From Mycolicibacterium novocastrense (lineage in GTDB: Bacteria > Actinomycetota > Actinomycetes > Mycobacteriales > Mycobacteriaceae): a DNA stretch of 64,000 nt. The notes beneath the pieces were generated by a model, which made no database searches, was not told the origin of the DNA, and was given only the letters and a program-made list of their open reading frames with translations. A program made the position numbers and the translations under genes. Shown here piece by piece: positions 44,279 to 53,029 of this stretch. The stretch spans positions 248,001 through 312,000 of the forward strand of contig NZ_BCTA01000026.1 of the NCBI RefSeq assembly GCF_001570485.1. Reading direction: 5' to 3'. Within the stretch, counting starts at the first letter, position 1. Each line of letters begins with the position of its first letter.

Positions 44279-45388
44279 ATGATCAGCTTCTCGAACGTCA
44301 CCAAGCGGTATCCGGACGGCACCGTCGCGGTCGACGACCTCACCCTCGAGGTGCCCGAGGGCACGTTGACGGTCTTCGTCGGCCCCTCGGGCTGCGGCAA
44401 GACCACCTCGATGCGGATGATCAACCGGATGATCGAGCCCAGTTCGGGCACCCTGACCGTGGACGGACGCGACGTCACCAAGGTGGATCCGGTCAAGCTG
44501 AGGCTCGGCATCGGTTATGTGATCCAGAGCGCGGGGCTCATGCCGCACCTGCGGGTGGTCGACAACGTCGCCACCGTCCCGGTGTTGCGGGGCGAATCCC
44601 GGCGCAGCGCACGGCGATCCGCACTCGAGGTGATGGAACGCGTGGGTCTGGACATCAAGCTCGCCGCCCGCTATCCGGCGCAACTGTCCGGCGGCCAACA
44701 GCAGCGTGTCGGTGTGGCGCGGGCACTGGCGGGCGACCCACCGATCTTGTTGATGGACGAACCGTTCAGCGCCGTCGACCCCGTCGTACGTGAGGAGCTT
44801 CAGGCCGAAATCGCCCGTCTGCAAAGCGAACTGCGCAAGACCATCGTCTTCGTCACCCACGACATCGACGAGGCGGTCAAGCTCGGCGACCGCGTCGCGG
44901 TGTTCGGCCGCGGCGGGGTGCTGCAGCAGTACGGCGAACCCGCGTTCGTCTTGTCCAATCCGGCAAACGAGGAGGTGGCGGCGTTCGTCGGCGCCGACCG
45001 CGGATACCGCGGTCTGCAGTTCTTCCACGCATCGGGACTGCCGCTGCACGACATCGGCCACGTCGATGAAGGCGATGTCGACGCGCTCGAATTGGGTCCC
45101 GGCGAGTGGAAGCTGGTCACCAAGGACGACGGGAAACCGTACGCGTGGATCAATGCCGACGGCGTGGCCCTGCGCCGCACCGGAAAGTCGCTCTACGACA
45201 GCACGATCGGCGGAGGTTCGCTGTTCCGGCCGGACGGGACGCTGCGCAACGCGCTCGACGCCGCGCTGTCCTCGCCGAGCGGACTGGGGGTCGCCGTGGA
45301 CCACGACGGGCGACTGATCGGCGGGGTGGCCGCAGACGACGTGCTGGCCGAACTCGACAAGCAACGTCGGGTCCCGGAGTTGGGCTAG
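44279..45388 (+). CDS. proV: Osmoprotectant ABC transporter ATPase
   Basis: The 369-residue ATP-binding subunit has Walker A FVGPSGCGKTTSMRMI, Q-loop YVIQSAGLMPHL, signature AQLSGGQQQRVGVARAL, Walker B ILLMDEPFSAVD and H-loop VFVTHDIDEAVKLGD. The C-terminal third (from about residue 255) resembles the CBS-type region that senses ionic strength in OpuA/ProV transporters but is short and divergent. ATG 44279 is the start, 25 bp after proX; the frame begins 7 codons earlier without support. It drives uptake of compatible solutes with ProW and ProZ. Confidence 0.93.
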   Translation: MISFSNVTKRYPDGTVAVDDLTLEVPEGTLTVFVGPSGCGKTTSMRMINRMIEPSSGTLTVDGRDVTKVDPVKLRLGIGYVIQSAGLMPHLRVVDNVATVPVLRGESRRSARRSALEVMERVGLDIKLAARYPAQLSGGQQQRVGVARALAGDPPILLMDEPFSAVDPVVREELQAEIARLQSELRKTIVFVTHDIDEAVKLGDRVAVFGRGGVLQQYGEPAFVLSNPANEEVAAFVGADRGYRGLQFFHASGLPLHDIGHVDEGDVDALELGPGEWKLVTKDDGKPYAWINADGVALRRTGKSLYDSTIGGGSLFRPDGTLRNALDAALSSPSGLGVAVDHDGRLIGGVAADDVLAELDKQRRVPELG

Positions 45389-45391
45389 CGG

Positions 45392-46066
45392 ATGCGCTAT
45401 CTGCTCACGCACCTCGACGACCTGTGGGCGCTGACGGTGATCCATCTGCGCCTGTCGCTGATCCCGATCGTGCTCGGGCTGATCATCGCCGTTCCGGTGG
45501 GCGCCGCGATCCAGCGCACCACCACGGTGCGACGCCTGACCACGGTCACCGCCAGCATCGTCTTCACCATCCCGTCGCTGGCCTTGTTCGTGGTCCTGCC
45601 GCTGATCATTCCCACACGCATCCTCGACGAGGCGAACGTCATCGTGGCGCTGACGCTCTACACCGTTGCGCTGCTGGTGCGGGCGGTGCCCGAGGCGTTG
45701 GACGCGGTGTCGCCCACGGTGCTCGACGCCGCGACGGCGGTGGGATACCGACCCCTGACCCGGATGGTGAAAGTTGAACTGCCCCTGGCCGTTCCGGTCC
45801 TGATCGCCAGTTTGCGCGTGGTCGCGGTCACCAACATCTCCATGGTGTCGGTCGGATCGGTGATCGGCATCGGCGGGCTGGGCACCTGGTTCACCGAGGG
45901 CTACCAGGCCAACAAGAGCGACCAGATCATCGCGGGCATCATCGCGATCTTCGTGCTCGCGATCGTCATCGACACCCTCATCATGATGGTCGGTAAGGCG
46001 CTCACACCGTGGACGCGCGCGACCCGCGGGGTGCCCGTGTGGCGCCGGCTCAAGGCGGCGTCGTGA
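45392..46066 (+). CDS. proW: Osmoprotectant ABC transporter permease
   Basis: The 224-residue protein has six membrane helices and the OpuB-type permease pattern: LTVIHLRLSLIPIVLGLIIAVPVG, TIPSLALFVVLPLII, ALLVRAVPEALDAVSPTVLDAA, and the EAA loop GYRPLTRMVKVELPLAVPVL that docks to the ATPase. It begins 3 bp after proV, and its stop overlaps the proZ start (GTGA). Two different permeases (ProW and ProZ) would form a heterodimeric channel. Confidence 0.92.
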   Translation: MRYLLTHLDDLWALTVIHLRLSLIPIVLGLIIAVPVGAAIQRTTTVRRLTTVTASIVFTIPSLALFVVLPLIIPTRILDEANVIVALTLYTVALLVRAVPEALDAVSPTVLDAATAVGYRPLTRMVKVELPLAVPVLIASLRVVAVTNISMVSVGSVIGIGGLGTWFTEGYQANKSDQIIAGIIAIFVLAIVIDTLIMMVGKALTPWTRATRGVPVWRRLKAAS

Positions 46067-46875
46067 CGGGTCCGATGGGGTTCCTGCAGGAGGCCCTGTC
46101 CTACCTGTTCACGGCGGCCAACTGGGGCGGGCCGGCCGGGTTGCTCGCCCGCACGCTCGAACACCTCGAATACACGGTGGTCGCGCTGTTGTTCTCGGCG
46201 CTCATCGCCGTTCCGGTCGGGATGCTGATCGGCCACACCGGTCGGGGGACCTTCATCGTCGTCACCGGTGTCAACGCGTTGCGCGCGCTGCCCACGCTCG
46301 GTGTGCTGCTGCTCGGCGTGCTGCTGTGGGGGCTCGGCCTGATTCCGCCGACCGTCGCGCTCATGCTGCTGGGAATTCCGCCGCTGCTGGCGGGCACCTA
46401 TGCCGGCATCGCCAACGTGGACCGCACGGTCGTCGACGCCGCCCGCTCGATGGGCATGACCGAACGTCGCATCCTGCTGCGGGTGGAGACGCCGATCGCG
46501 CTGCCGTTGATCCTGGGCGGACTGCGGACCGCCACGCTGCAGATCGTGGCCACCGCGACGGTCGCCGCGTACGCCAGTCTCGGCGGGCTGGGCCGCTATC
46601 TGATCGACGGCATCAAGGTGCGCCAGTTCCACCTGGCCTTGGTCGGCGCGCTGATGGTGACGGCGCTGGCGTTGCTGCTCGACGCCGCGCTCGCGTTCGC
46701 GGTGTGGCTCTCGGTGCCGGGAACCGGCCGGCTGCGGGGCCGGCGGCGCATGCCCCAGCCGTTCCTCGGCGACGAAGTCGCCCTCGAATCCCGTCCCCCC
46801 GCAACAGCACAGCGCGCCCGGAAAAGCAACGGCGGAGCACGTTACGAACGAGGGGACCCTTCGCATACGGTATAG
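46063..46875 (+). CDS. proZ: Osmoprotectant ABC transporter permease, second subunit
   Basis: The 270-residue protein is homologous in layout to ProW: ARTLEHLEYTVVALLFSALIAVPVG, NALRALPTLGVLLLGVLLWG, DRTVVDAARSMGMTERRILLRVETPIALPL (EAA loop) and AAYASLGGLGRYLIDG. The GTG at 46063 overlaps the proW stop by four bases and is preferred over an upstream ATG in frame inside proW. The last about 40 residues are basic and polar and probably cytoplasmic. It completes the transporter. Confidence 0.92.
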   Translation: MTGPMGFLQEALSYLFTAANWGGPAGLLARTLEHLEYTVVALLFSALIAVPVGMLIGHTGRGTFIVVTGVNALRALPTLGVLLLGVLLWGLGLIPPTVALMLLGIPPLLAGTYAGIANVDRTVVDAARSMGMTERRILLRVETPIALPLILGGLRTATLQIVATATVAAYASLGGLGRYLIDGIKVRQFHLALVGALMVTALALLLDAALAFAVWLSVPGTGRLRGRRRMPQPFLGDEVALESRPPATAQRARKSNGGARYERGDPSHTV

Positions 46876-46877
46876 GG

Positions 46878-47468
46878 GTGAGTGAAGCAGGCGGCTCGGA
46901 GAAGACATGGCCGGCGATCCTGACGTGGCGGGCGCACGATGTCCCGCGGATGGAATCGGTCCGGGTGCATGTGTCGGGCAACCGCATCAAGGCGTACGGG
47001 CGGATCGTGGCCGCCGCGACGCCGTCTCACCCGGCGTTCTCCGCTTCCTACAACTTGGTGACCGACGAGGCCGGCGGCACCAAACGGTTGTCCATGACCG
47101 TCACCCTCGCCGAACGGGAACGGCAGCTGTCGATCGCGCGCGACGAAGAGAACATGTGGCTGGTTCAGCAGCACACCGGCGAGTCACGCCGCTCCGGGTA
47201 CGACGGTGCACTGGACGTCGATGTCATCTTCAGCCCGTTCTTCAACGCCCTGCCGATTCGGCGTACCGGGCTGTATGAGCGGACCGATTCGATCAGCTGT
47301 CCGGTCGTGTACGTGCGACTGCCGGACCTGACGGTGGAGACGGCGGTGATCAGCTACAGCAGCGCCGAAGACGGCATCAAGCTGCACTCACCGGTCGCCG
47401 ACACCACGATCAGCGTCGACTCGGACGGGTTCATCCTCGACTACCCGGGGTTGGCAGAGCGGATCTGA
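46878..47468 (+). CDS. Putative glycolipid-binding protein (DUF1089)
   Basis: The 196-residue product matches the DUF1089 pattern: [31 protein letters not shown], an extended beta-rich middle, [20 protein letters not shown] and [26 protein letters not shown] relative's structure suggests a glycolipid-binding fold, but no biological role is proven. It starts at GTG 46878, 2 bp after the proZ stop, so it may be part of the transporter operon, as Rv3755c is in M. tuberculosis. Its 3' end overlaps the convergent tyrA by 38 bp. Confidence 0.83.
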   Translation: MSEAGGSEKTWPAILTWRAHDVPRMESVRVHVSGNRIKAYGRIVAAATPSHPAFSASYNLVTDEAGGTKRLSMTVTLAERERQLSIARDEENMWLVQQHTGESRRSGYDGALDVDVIFSPFFNALPIRRTGLYERTDSISCPVVYVRLPDLTVETAVISYSSAEDGIKLHSPVADTTISVDSDGFILDYPGLAERI

Positions 47469-48390
47469 TCACCCCGCCGGCGCGACCCGCCGCGGCCAGT
47501 TCCTCGCGCCACTGCTCTTCGCCGACGACGATCGTGACGATCTCGGGCCTGCCGAAGTTCTCATAGCGAATCCGGGCGGCGTGCCCGGAGTCGACGAGTT
47601 CGGTCAGCGGTTGGTGCGCGGCCAGCGCATCGCGGGCAGTCCCGAGCAGTTCGAGCGTGCGGTCCAACACCGGAAGCAGTTCGCCGGCGTTGGCTTCGCA
47701 CATCGCCCGCACCAGGTCGGGCGCGGTGCCGGCAACGCGGGTGCCGTCGCGAAATGACCCGGCCGCCAGCGCGAACGCCAGCGGCACCTCCCCGGCGGTG
47801 GCGGCGAGCGCCTCGGCCAGCAGGTGGGGCAGATGAGAGATCGTGGCGGCGGCCGCATCGTGTTCGTCCGAGCGGGCCGGAACGACGAACGCGCCGCAGT
47901 CCAGCGCCAGGTTCATGACCAGCGTCCAGCACTGCGGTTCAACATGTTCGTCGACGGAGATCACCCACGGTGCGTCCACGAACAACCGGGCGTCGCCCGC
48001 TGCCCAACCCGAGTGCGCGGTGCCCGCCATCGGGTGACCGCCGACAAATCGCTTCAGCAGCCCGTATGCCTGGACCGCCTGCAGCACAGCGGTTTTCACG
48101 CTCGTCACGTCTGTCAGCGGACAGTCCGGGGCGGTTTGGCGAATGTGGCTGAGCATCTGACCCAGCGCGGGCACCGGCACCGCCAGCACGATCAGCGCAT
48201 CGTCGGCGGCAGCCCGCTTCAGCGCGGCCTCGAGGTCTTCGGTGGCGTCGAACCCGTCGGCGGTCGCGGCCGCCACACCCTCCAGCGACCGGTTGTAGCC
48301 GTACACCTCGCGTCCGGCGGCCGCTGCGGCGCGCATGACCGAGCCGCCGATCAGCCCGAGGCCGAGCACGCAAACCGGGGTGTTGGTCAC
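47431..48390 (-). CDS. tyrA: Prephenate dehydrogenase
   Basis: TyrA oxidatively decarboxylates prephenate to 4-hydroxyphenylpyruvate in tyrosine synthesis. The 319-residue protein has the NAD motif [41 protein letters not shown], and the catalytic segment [15 protein letters not shown] with His and Ser. A helical C-terminal dimer domain contains [22 protein letters not shown]. No ACT domain is present. GTG 48390 starts it. The downstream end overlaps the convergent DUF1089 gene by 38 bp. The product feeds Pat-type aminotransferases such as the one at 35436. Confidence 0.93.
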   Translation of the reverse strand: MTNTPVCVLGLGLIGGSVMRAAAAAGREVYGYNRSLEGVAAATADGFDATEDLEAALKRAAADDALIVLAVPVPALGQMLSHIRQTAPDCPLTDVTSVKTAVLQAVQAYGLLKRFVGGHPMAGTAHSGWAAGDARLFVDAPWVISVDEHVEPQCWTLVMNLALDCGAFVVPARSDEHDAAAATISHLPHLLAEALAATAGEVPLAFALAAGSFRDGTRVAGTAPDLVRAMCEANAGELLPVLDRTLELLGTARDALAAHQPLTELVDSGHAARIRYENFGRPEIVTIVVGEEQWREELAAAGRAGGVIRSALPTPGSRG

Positions 48391-48460
48391 CTCTCAAGGT
48401 TGGCATATCGAGCGCTATCGACCGACGTCAGGAGTGGACAGAAGGGGTGAGGACATGCAG

Positions 48461-48496
48461 AAGGGCATGGAAAAGGGCATGGTAAAGGGCATGGTC
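48461..48496. repeat. Three tandem 12-nt units AAGGGCATGGWA in the tadA-operon leader
   Basis: AAGGGCATGG occurs at 48461, 48473 and 48485 with a 12-bp period. Each unit pairs an AAGGG-like ribosome-binding core with an ATG, and together they can encode a KGM repeat following ATG 48455. The array ends 20 bp before the start of the 48517 gene. It could be a leader peptide or just slippage. Confidence 0.55.
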
Positions 48497-48516
48497 GGCG
48501 ACTACCGTAGGCCGAC

Positions 48517-49038
48517 ATGGGAGCACAGCGTGCACAAGCGCGGGAGCAGTCCACGGACACTCCCGACGGCTTCGGCGTCGCTGTCGTCCGTGAGGACGGC
48601 AAGTGGCGATGCGCGCCGATGCGCAAGGCTGCCCTGACCAGCCTCACCGACGCCGAGCGGGAGCTGCGCGAAATCCGTAGTGCGGGAGCGGTGTTCGGGC
48701 TGCTCGACATCGACGACGAGTTCTTCGTCATCGTGCGGCCCGCCCCCTCGGGCGCACGGCTGTTTTTGTCGGATGCCACCGCCGCGTTGGACTACGACAT
48801 CGCCGCGGAGGCGTTGGAGATGCTCGACGCCGACATCGAGCCCGAGGAACTCGAGGAGGCCGAACCGTTCGAGGAGGGCGATTTGGGTCTGCTCTCCGAC
48901 ATCGGACTGCCCGAGGCCGTGCTCGGCGTGATTCTCGACGAATCCGACCTCTACGCCGACGAACAGCTCGGCCGCATCGCCCGCGAGATGGGCTTCGCCG
49001 ACGAGTTGTCGGCGGTACTCGACCGTTTGGGTCGGTGA
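48517..49038 (+). CDS. TadA-associated protein (Rv3753c family)
   Basis: The 173-residue acidic protein has a short disordered start, then a core with FGVAVVREDGKWRCAPM, LREIRSAGAVFGLLDIDDEFFVIV and PSGARLFLSDATAALDYDIAAEAL. It continues with a very acidic stretch (DIEPEELEEAEPFEEGDL) and a C-terminal helix region VILDESDLYADEQLGRIA. It is conserved next to tadA in actinobacteria and is annotated as a tRNA adenosine deaminase-associated protein; its action is unknown. The stop is followed immediately by the TTG start of tadA, so translation is coupled. Confidence 0.83.
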   Translation: MGAQRAQAREQSTDTPDGFGVAVVREDGKWRCAPMRKAALTSLTDAERELREIRSAGAVFGLLDIDDEFFVIVRPAPSGARLFLSDATAALDYDIAAEALEMLDADIEPEELEEAEPFEEGDLGLLSDIGLPEAVLGVILDESDLYADEQLGRIAREMGFADELSAVLDRLGR

Positions 49039-49500
49039 TTGCGCACGATCCCCGATGACGAGTCGCTCATCCGCGCCGCCCTCGCGGCCGCCGGCACCGC
49101 CGGTCCGCGTGACGTGCCGATCGGTGCGGTCGTCGTCGCGGCCGACGGCACCGAACTCGCCCGCGCCGCCAATGCGCGCGAAGCCCTCGGCGACCCCACC
49201 GCGCACGCCGAGATCCTTGCGATCCGGGCCGCCGCGGCGGTGCTCGGCGACGGCTGGCGGTTGGAGGGGACCACGCTGGCGGTCACCGTCGAACCCTGCA
49301 CGATGTGTGCGGGCGCGTTGGTGATGGCGCGCGTGGCGCGGGTGGTGTTCGGCGCGTGGGAACCCAAGACGGGGGCCGTCGGGTCGCTGTGGGATGTGGT
49401 GCGCGACAGGCGCCTGACACATCGCCCACAGGTGCGCGGCGGCGTGCTGACCGACGAATGCGCGGCGCCGCTGGAGGCCTTCTTCTCCCGGCAGCGCTGA
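49039..49500 (+). CDS. tadA: tRNA adenosine(34) deaminase
   Basis: TadA converts A34 to inosine in tRNA-Arg(ACG), whose gene also lies in this window. The 153-residue enzyme has the zinc/catalytic HAE motif in PTAHAEILAI and PCTMCAGALVMARV, which supply the three zinc ligands and the Glu. The C-terminal DVVRDRRLTHRPQVRGGVL contacts tRNA. The TTG start directly follows the TGA of the upstream gene; no later start would leave the first strand intact. A hairpin element follows the gene. Confidence 0.93.
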   Translation: MRTIPDDESLIRAALAAAGTAGPRDVPIGAVVVAADGTELARAANAREALGDPTAHAEILAIRAAAAVLGDGWRLEGTTLAVTVEPCTMCAGALVMARVARVVFGAWEPKTGAVGSLWDVVRDRRLTHRPQVRGGVLTDECAAPLEAFFSRQR

Positions 49501-49510
49501 CGTTTGTTCC

Positions 49511-49575
49511 TTCGCGAGACGTACAACCGGGTCGCGGTCGACCGAAGTTCACGACCCTGGTGTAACTCTCGCGAA
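49511..49575. terminator. Hairpin element after tadA, related to 34911-34973
   Basis: TTCGCGAG (49511-49518) and CTCGCGAA (49568-49575) are perfect outer arms; CCGGGTCG and CGACCCTGG pair inside. The right half CGACCCTGGTGT is identical to the right inner arm of the 34911-34973 element. It lies between tadA and tRNA-Ser and may end the tadA transcript. Confidence 0.65.
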
Positions 49576-49637
49576 CAGAAGACGCTCGCCCCGCAGCGAT
49601 TGGAGTAGACCGGTGTGTGCCCGGTAAGCTGCCACAC

Positions 49638-49728
49638 GGTGGCGTGTCCGAGCGGCCTAAGGAGCACGCCTCGAAAGCGTGTGACGGGTAACCCCCGTCC
49701 GAGGGTTCAAATCCCTCCGCCACCGCCA
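49638..49728 (+). tRNA. tRNA-Ser (CGA)
   Basis: GGTGGCG (49638-49644) pairs with CGCCACC (49718-49724), discriminator G49725, and CCA is encoded at 49726-49728. The anticodon loop CTCGAAA gives CGA, and the long variable arm is GACGGGTAACCCCCGTC. Its 3' half is nearly identical to that of the tRNA-Ser at 26819. Confidence 0.96.
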
Positions 49729-49812
49729 CATCGATTCGGGCACTATTGTCAGGATCTGTCACTGAAGCAGAGGTCGAGGCGACCGCGGTGACCAAACCGA
49801 GAGAATTGGTAT

Positions 49813-51024
49813 ATGCGCGCGCTTCATGACCAGGACCCCTCGGCCTCGGCCGGTGGTGGCGCCGCGCTACGCCCTTTTTCGGTGCTGCTCGTCGAGGACG
49901 ACCGTGCCGACGCCATCCTGGTCGAGGAGTTGATCGCCGACGCCGACGCCCACATCGACGTGATATGGGCGCCGTCCATGGAGGACGCCGAACAGCATCT
50001 GGAGGTCTCCCGGCCCGACTGCGTGCTGCTGGATTTGAACCTTCCGGACGCCGACGGCATCAAGGCGCTCGACCGCGTGGCCAGGCGTGACATCACCATG
50101 CCGATCGTCGTGTTGACCGGCCTCAATGACGAGCACTTCGGCATCTCGGCCGTCGCCGCCGGCGCCCAGGACTATCTCGTCAAGGGCCGTGTCGAACCCG
50201 AGACGCTGCGTCGTGCGCTGCTCTACGCGGTGGAACGCAAACGCGCGGAGCTGACGTCGGTGGAACTGCACGCCAGCGAGCTGCGCGCCATGGAGAACGC
50301 TCGCCTCGAGCGTGGCCTGCTGCCGTCGCCGCTGCTGCTGGAACAACCCGGAATCGACATCGTCGCCGAGTACCGGCCCAGCCGGCAGCACGCCCTGCTC
50401 GGCGGCGACTTCTACGACTTCGTGCAGACGCCCGACCGCACACTGCACGTGATGGTCGGTGACGTGGCCGGGCACGGACCCGACGAGGCAGCGCTCGGCG
50501 TGGCCTTGCGCATCGGCTGGCGGGCGCTGACGTTCGCCGGGTTGCGGGGCAACGAACGCATGCGCCAACTGGAACGGATCCTGAGCACCGAACGGCCGGG
50601 ATCGAGCATCTTCGCGACGGTGATCAGCGTGGCGATGTCCACGGACACCCTCAGCTTCAACGTCGTATCCGCCGGTCATCCCGGCATGCTGCTGCACGGA
50701 AAGAACACCGTGGAGTGGCTGGAACCCAGGGTCGGCCCCGCGCTCGGCCTGTACGGCCACGAGTGGCCGCTGAACCTCTTCGAACTGCCGCCCGGGTACG
50801 GCCTGGTGCTGCTGACCGACGGATTGTTCGAGGGTCGGTCCGGCCGCGGAACCGAACGTCTCGGCGAGGCGGGTCTGCTCGAAGTGGCCAGGGGCTACGC
50901 GCACCTGCCGGGCCGCGAGTTCGTCAGCGCCCTGATCGACGACGTCGAGCGCCGCGCGCAGTCCGTGGGAGGTATCAGCGACGACATCGCGGTGGTGCGG
51001 GTGGAGCGGACGATCACCGGATGA
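49813..51024 (+). CDS. Response regulator fused to SpoIIE/PP2C phosphatase (RsbU-like)
   Basis: The 403-residue protein has an N-terminal receiver domain (SVLLVEDDRADA, phospho-acceptor Asp74 in VLLDLNLPD, Lys124) followed by a linker helix and a PP2C-type domain. That domain has ALLGGDFYDFVQ, VMVGDVAGHGPDEAALG, SAGHPGMLL, LLTDGLFEGR and ISDDIAVVRV, carrying the metal-binding Asp residues. Such proteins dephosphorylate anti-anti-sigma factors when their receiver is phosphorylated. Its stop overlaps the histidine kinase start (ATGA), so the kinase is the likely phosphodonor. It is the first gene of a stress-signalling cluster. Confidence 0.92.
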   Translation: MRALHDQDPSASAGGGAALRPFSVLLVEDDRADAILVEELIADADAHIDVIWAPSMEDAEQHLEVSRPDCVLLDLNLPDADGIKALDRVARRDITMPIVVLTGLNDEHFGISAVAAGAQDYLVKGRVEPETLRRALLYAVERKRAELTSVELHASELRAMENARLERGLLPSPLLLEQPGIDIVAEYRPSRQHALLGGDFYDFVQTPDRTLHVMVGDVAGHGPDEAALGVALRIGWRALTFAGLRGNERMRQLERILSTERPGSSIFATVISVAMSTDTLSFNVVSAGHPGMLLHGKNTVEWLEPRVGPALGLYGHEWPLNLFELPPGYGLVLLTDGLFEGRSGRGTERLGEAGLLEVARGYAHLPGREFVSALIDDVERRAQSVGGISDDIAVVRVERTITG

Positions 51025-52592
51025 GGGGTCGCCTCACCGTCCAAGGGTGGCAGAACCTCGTGCTGTCCTTGATGGGCGTGGTCGTCATCGGCGGCGCGAT
51101 CGTCGGCGCGCTGCTGTTGAACCGGACCGACGAAGTGTCGCGCGAGCTGAACCTCGGCATCCAGCCCGCCCGCGTGGCGGCCTATCAGCTGCAGGCGGCC
51201 CTGCGGGACCAGGAGACGGCCGTCCGCGGCTATGCGATCGCCGCCGATCTCCAATTCCTCGACCCCTACTTCGAGGGCCAGCAGGTCCAAAACGAGGCGG
51301 CGCGCCAGATCCGCGACGGGATCGGCCACCGGGAGAAGCTCCTCAGCGACCTGGAGGCGATCGAGAACGCCGCGGCGGACTGGCGCTCGACGTACGCCGA
51401 CCCGCTGATCGCCTCGGTGACACCCGGGGTTCCGAAGGTTTTGGACGCCGCCACCGCCGAGCGGGGAAAAGAGGGGTTCGACGAACTGCGCGTGCTGTTC
51501 GACAACCAGAATCGCGATCTGGCGCAGGCCCGCCAGGACGCGGTCAACGAGCTCGCCTCTGTGCAGACCTGGCGAGACACGCTGTTGATCGCGATCATCG
51601 TGGCGTTCTTCGTCGCGGGCATCGTGCTGGCGGTGCTGGTGCGCAAGGCGGTCACGCGGCCACTGGAGCGGCTGGCTGCGGCGTGCCGCAGGATCACCGA
51701 GGGCAACTTCGACGAGAAGATCTCGGTGAGCGGCCCGCGCGACATTCAGGCGATCGCCTCGGACGTGGAGGACATGCGCCAACGCATCGTCGACGAACTT
51801 GCCGCGTCGCGGTCGGCCAGGGAGCAACTCGGCGAGCAGGCCCTGGAACTGCAACGGTCGAACGCCGAACTCGAACAGTTCGCCTACGTGGCGTCACACG
51901 ACCTGCAGGAACCGCTGCGCAAGGTGGCTTCGTTCTGCCAGCTGATCGAGAAGCGTTACGGCGACAAGCTCGACGAGCGCGGCGTCGAGTACATCCGCTT
52001 CGCCGTCGACGGCGCCAAGCGCATGCAGGTGCTGATCAACGACCTGCTCACGTTCTCCCGCGTCGGCAGGCTCAGCGCGACCGAAACCGACGTCGACCTC
52101 GATGCCGTGCTGACCGACGCGATCGACAACCTGGCCGCCTCGATCGAGGAATCCGGCGCCGAGGTGGTCCGCACCGGAGAGCCGCTGCCCACCGTCAAGG
52201 GCGACCCGACCCTGCTGACGATGCTGTGGCAGAACCTGATCGGCAACGCGGTGAAGTTCCGCAGACCCGACGCCGCACCGCGAATCGTCATCGACTGCGC
52301 GGTCGGTGAGGGCACGCGCGAGGGCGCGTGGCTTTTCACGGTCACCGACAACGGCATCGGCATACCCGAGGAGTTCGCCGAGAAGGTGTTCGTGATCTTT
52401 CAGCGGCTGCACGGCCGCGAGGTCTACACCGGGACGGGGATCGGCCTCGCACTGTGCAAGAAGATCGTCGAACACCACGGCGGTAACATCTGGATCGACA
52501 CCGGCCACGCCGAGGGCACCAGGTTCCGCTTCACCATTCCCTGCGTCGTCGACGACCCCGTCGAGGCCGAAATGGAAGGATCAACTGCATGA
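51021..52592 (+). CDS. Membrane sensor histidine kinase (CHASE3-HAMP-HisKA-HATPase)
   Basis: The 523-residue protein has a first membrane helix (LVLSLMGVVVIGGAIVGALLL), an extracellular CHASE3-like helical domain to about 185 with AALRDQETAVRGYAIAADLQFL, a second helix (TLLIAIIVAFFVAGIVLAVLV), HAMP, and a short coiled coil. HisKA follows with His293 in VASHDLQEPLRKV, then an ATPase domain with LIGNAVKFRRP, VTDNGIGIP and TGTGIGLALCKKIV. It resembles phytochrome-like kinases in the HDLQEP box. It overlaps both neighbours by four bases. The signal is unknown. Confidence 0.92.
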   Translation: MRGRLTVQGWQNLVLSLMGVVVIGGAIVGALLLNRTDEVSRELNLGIQPARVAAYQLQAALRDQETAVRGYAIAADLQFLDPYFEGQQVQNEAARQIRDGIGHREKLLSDLEAIENAAADWRSTYADPLIASVTPGVPKVLDAATAERGKEGFDELRVLFDNQNRDLAQARQDAVNELASVQTWRDTLLIAIIVAFFVAGIVLAVLVRKAVTRPLERLAAACRRITEGNFDEKISVSGPRDIQAIASDVEDMRQRIVDELAASRSAREQLGEQALELQRSNAELEQFAYVASHDLQEPLRKVASFCQLIEKRYGDKLDERGVEYIRFAVDGAKRMQVLINDLLTFSRVGRLSATETDVDLDAVLTDAIDNLAASIEESGAEVVRTGEPLPTVKGDPTLLTMLWQNLIGNAVKFRRPDAAPRIVIDCAVGEGTREGAWLFTVTDNGIGIPEEFAEKVFVIFQRLHGREVYTGTGIGLALCKKIVEHHGGNIWIDTGHAEGTRFRFTIPCVVDDPVEAEMEGSTA

Positions 52593-53029
52593 CACTGGAC
52601 GGCCGGGCGATCGACGTGCTGCTCGTCGAGGACGACCCGGGTGACGAACTGATCACCCGAGAAGCGTTCGAGCACAACAAGATCAAGAACACCCTGCACG
52701 TCGCGCACGACGGCGAGGAGGGTCTCGACTTCCTCTACCGCCGGGGCAAATACGCCGACGCGCCGCGCCCCGACCTGATCCTGCTCGATTTGAACCTGCC
52801 GAAATACGACGGCAGGCAGTTGCTCGAGCAGATCAAGTCCGACGCAGAACTCAGCCACATCCCCGTGGTGGTGCTCACCACTTCGTCGGCAGAGGAAGAC
52901 ATCCTGCGCAGCTACAAACTGCACGCCAACGCGTATGTCACCAAGCCCGTCGATCTGGATCAGTTCATGAACGCCGTCCGCCAGATCGACGAGTTCTTCG
53001 TTCAGGTGGTTCGGCTACCCAATTCCTGA
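52589..53029 (+). CDS. Single-domain response regulator (Rcp1-like)
   Basis: The 146-residue receiver has LLVEDDPGDELITREAF, Asp67 in LILLDLNLPKYDG, VVVLTTSSAEEDIL and the conserved Lys in ANAYVTKPVDLDQF. There is no output domain. The extended region NKIKNTLHVAHDGEEGLDFLYRRGKY is typical of Rcp1-type partners of HDLQEP kinases. It is translated with the kinase (ATGA overlap) and may shuttle phosphate or compete with the SpoIIE-type regulator. Its 3' end overlaps the convergent RsbW-like gene by 28 bp. Confidence 0.92.
   Translation: MTLDGRAIDVLLVEDDPGDELITREAFEHNKIKNTLHVAHDGEEGLDFLYRRGKYADAPRPDLILLDLNLPKYDGRQLLEQIKSDAELSHIPVVVLTTSSAEEDILRSYKLHANAYVTKPVDLDQFMNAVRQIDEFFVQVVRLPNS

Noticed and set aside
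26884..49725. Matching 3' ends of the tRNA-Ser genes at 26819 and 49638 as integration att sites
   Set aside because: The shared 3' sequence is explained by homology of two serine tRNAs, and there is no integrase or island bounded by them.
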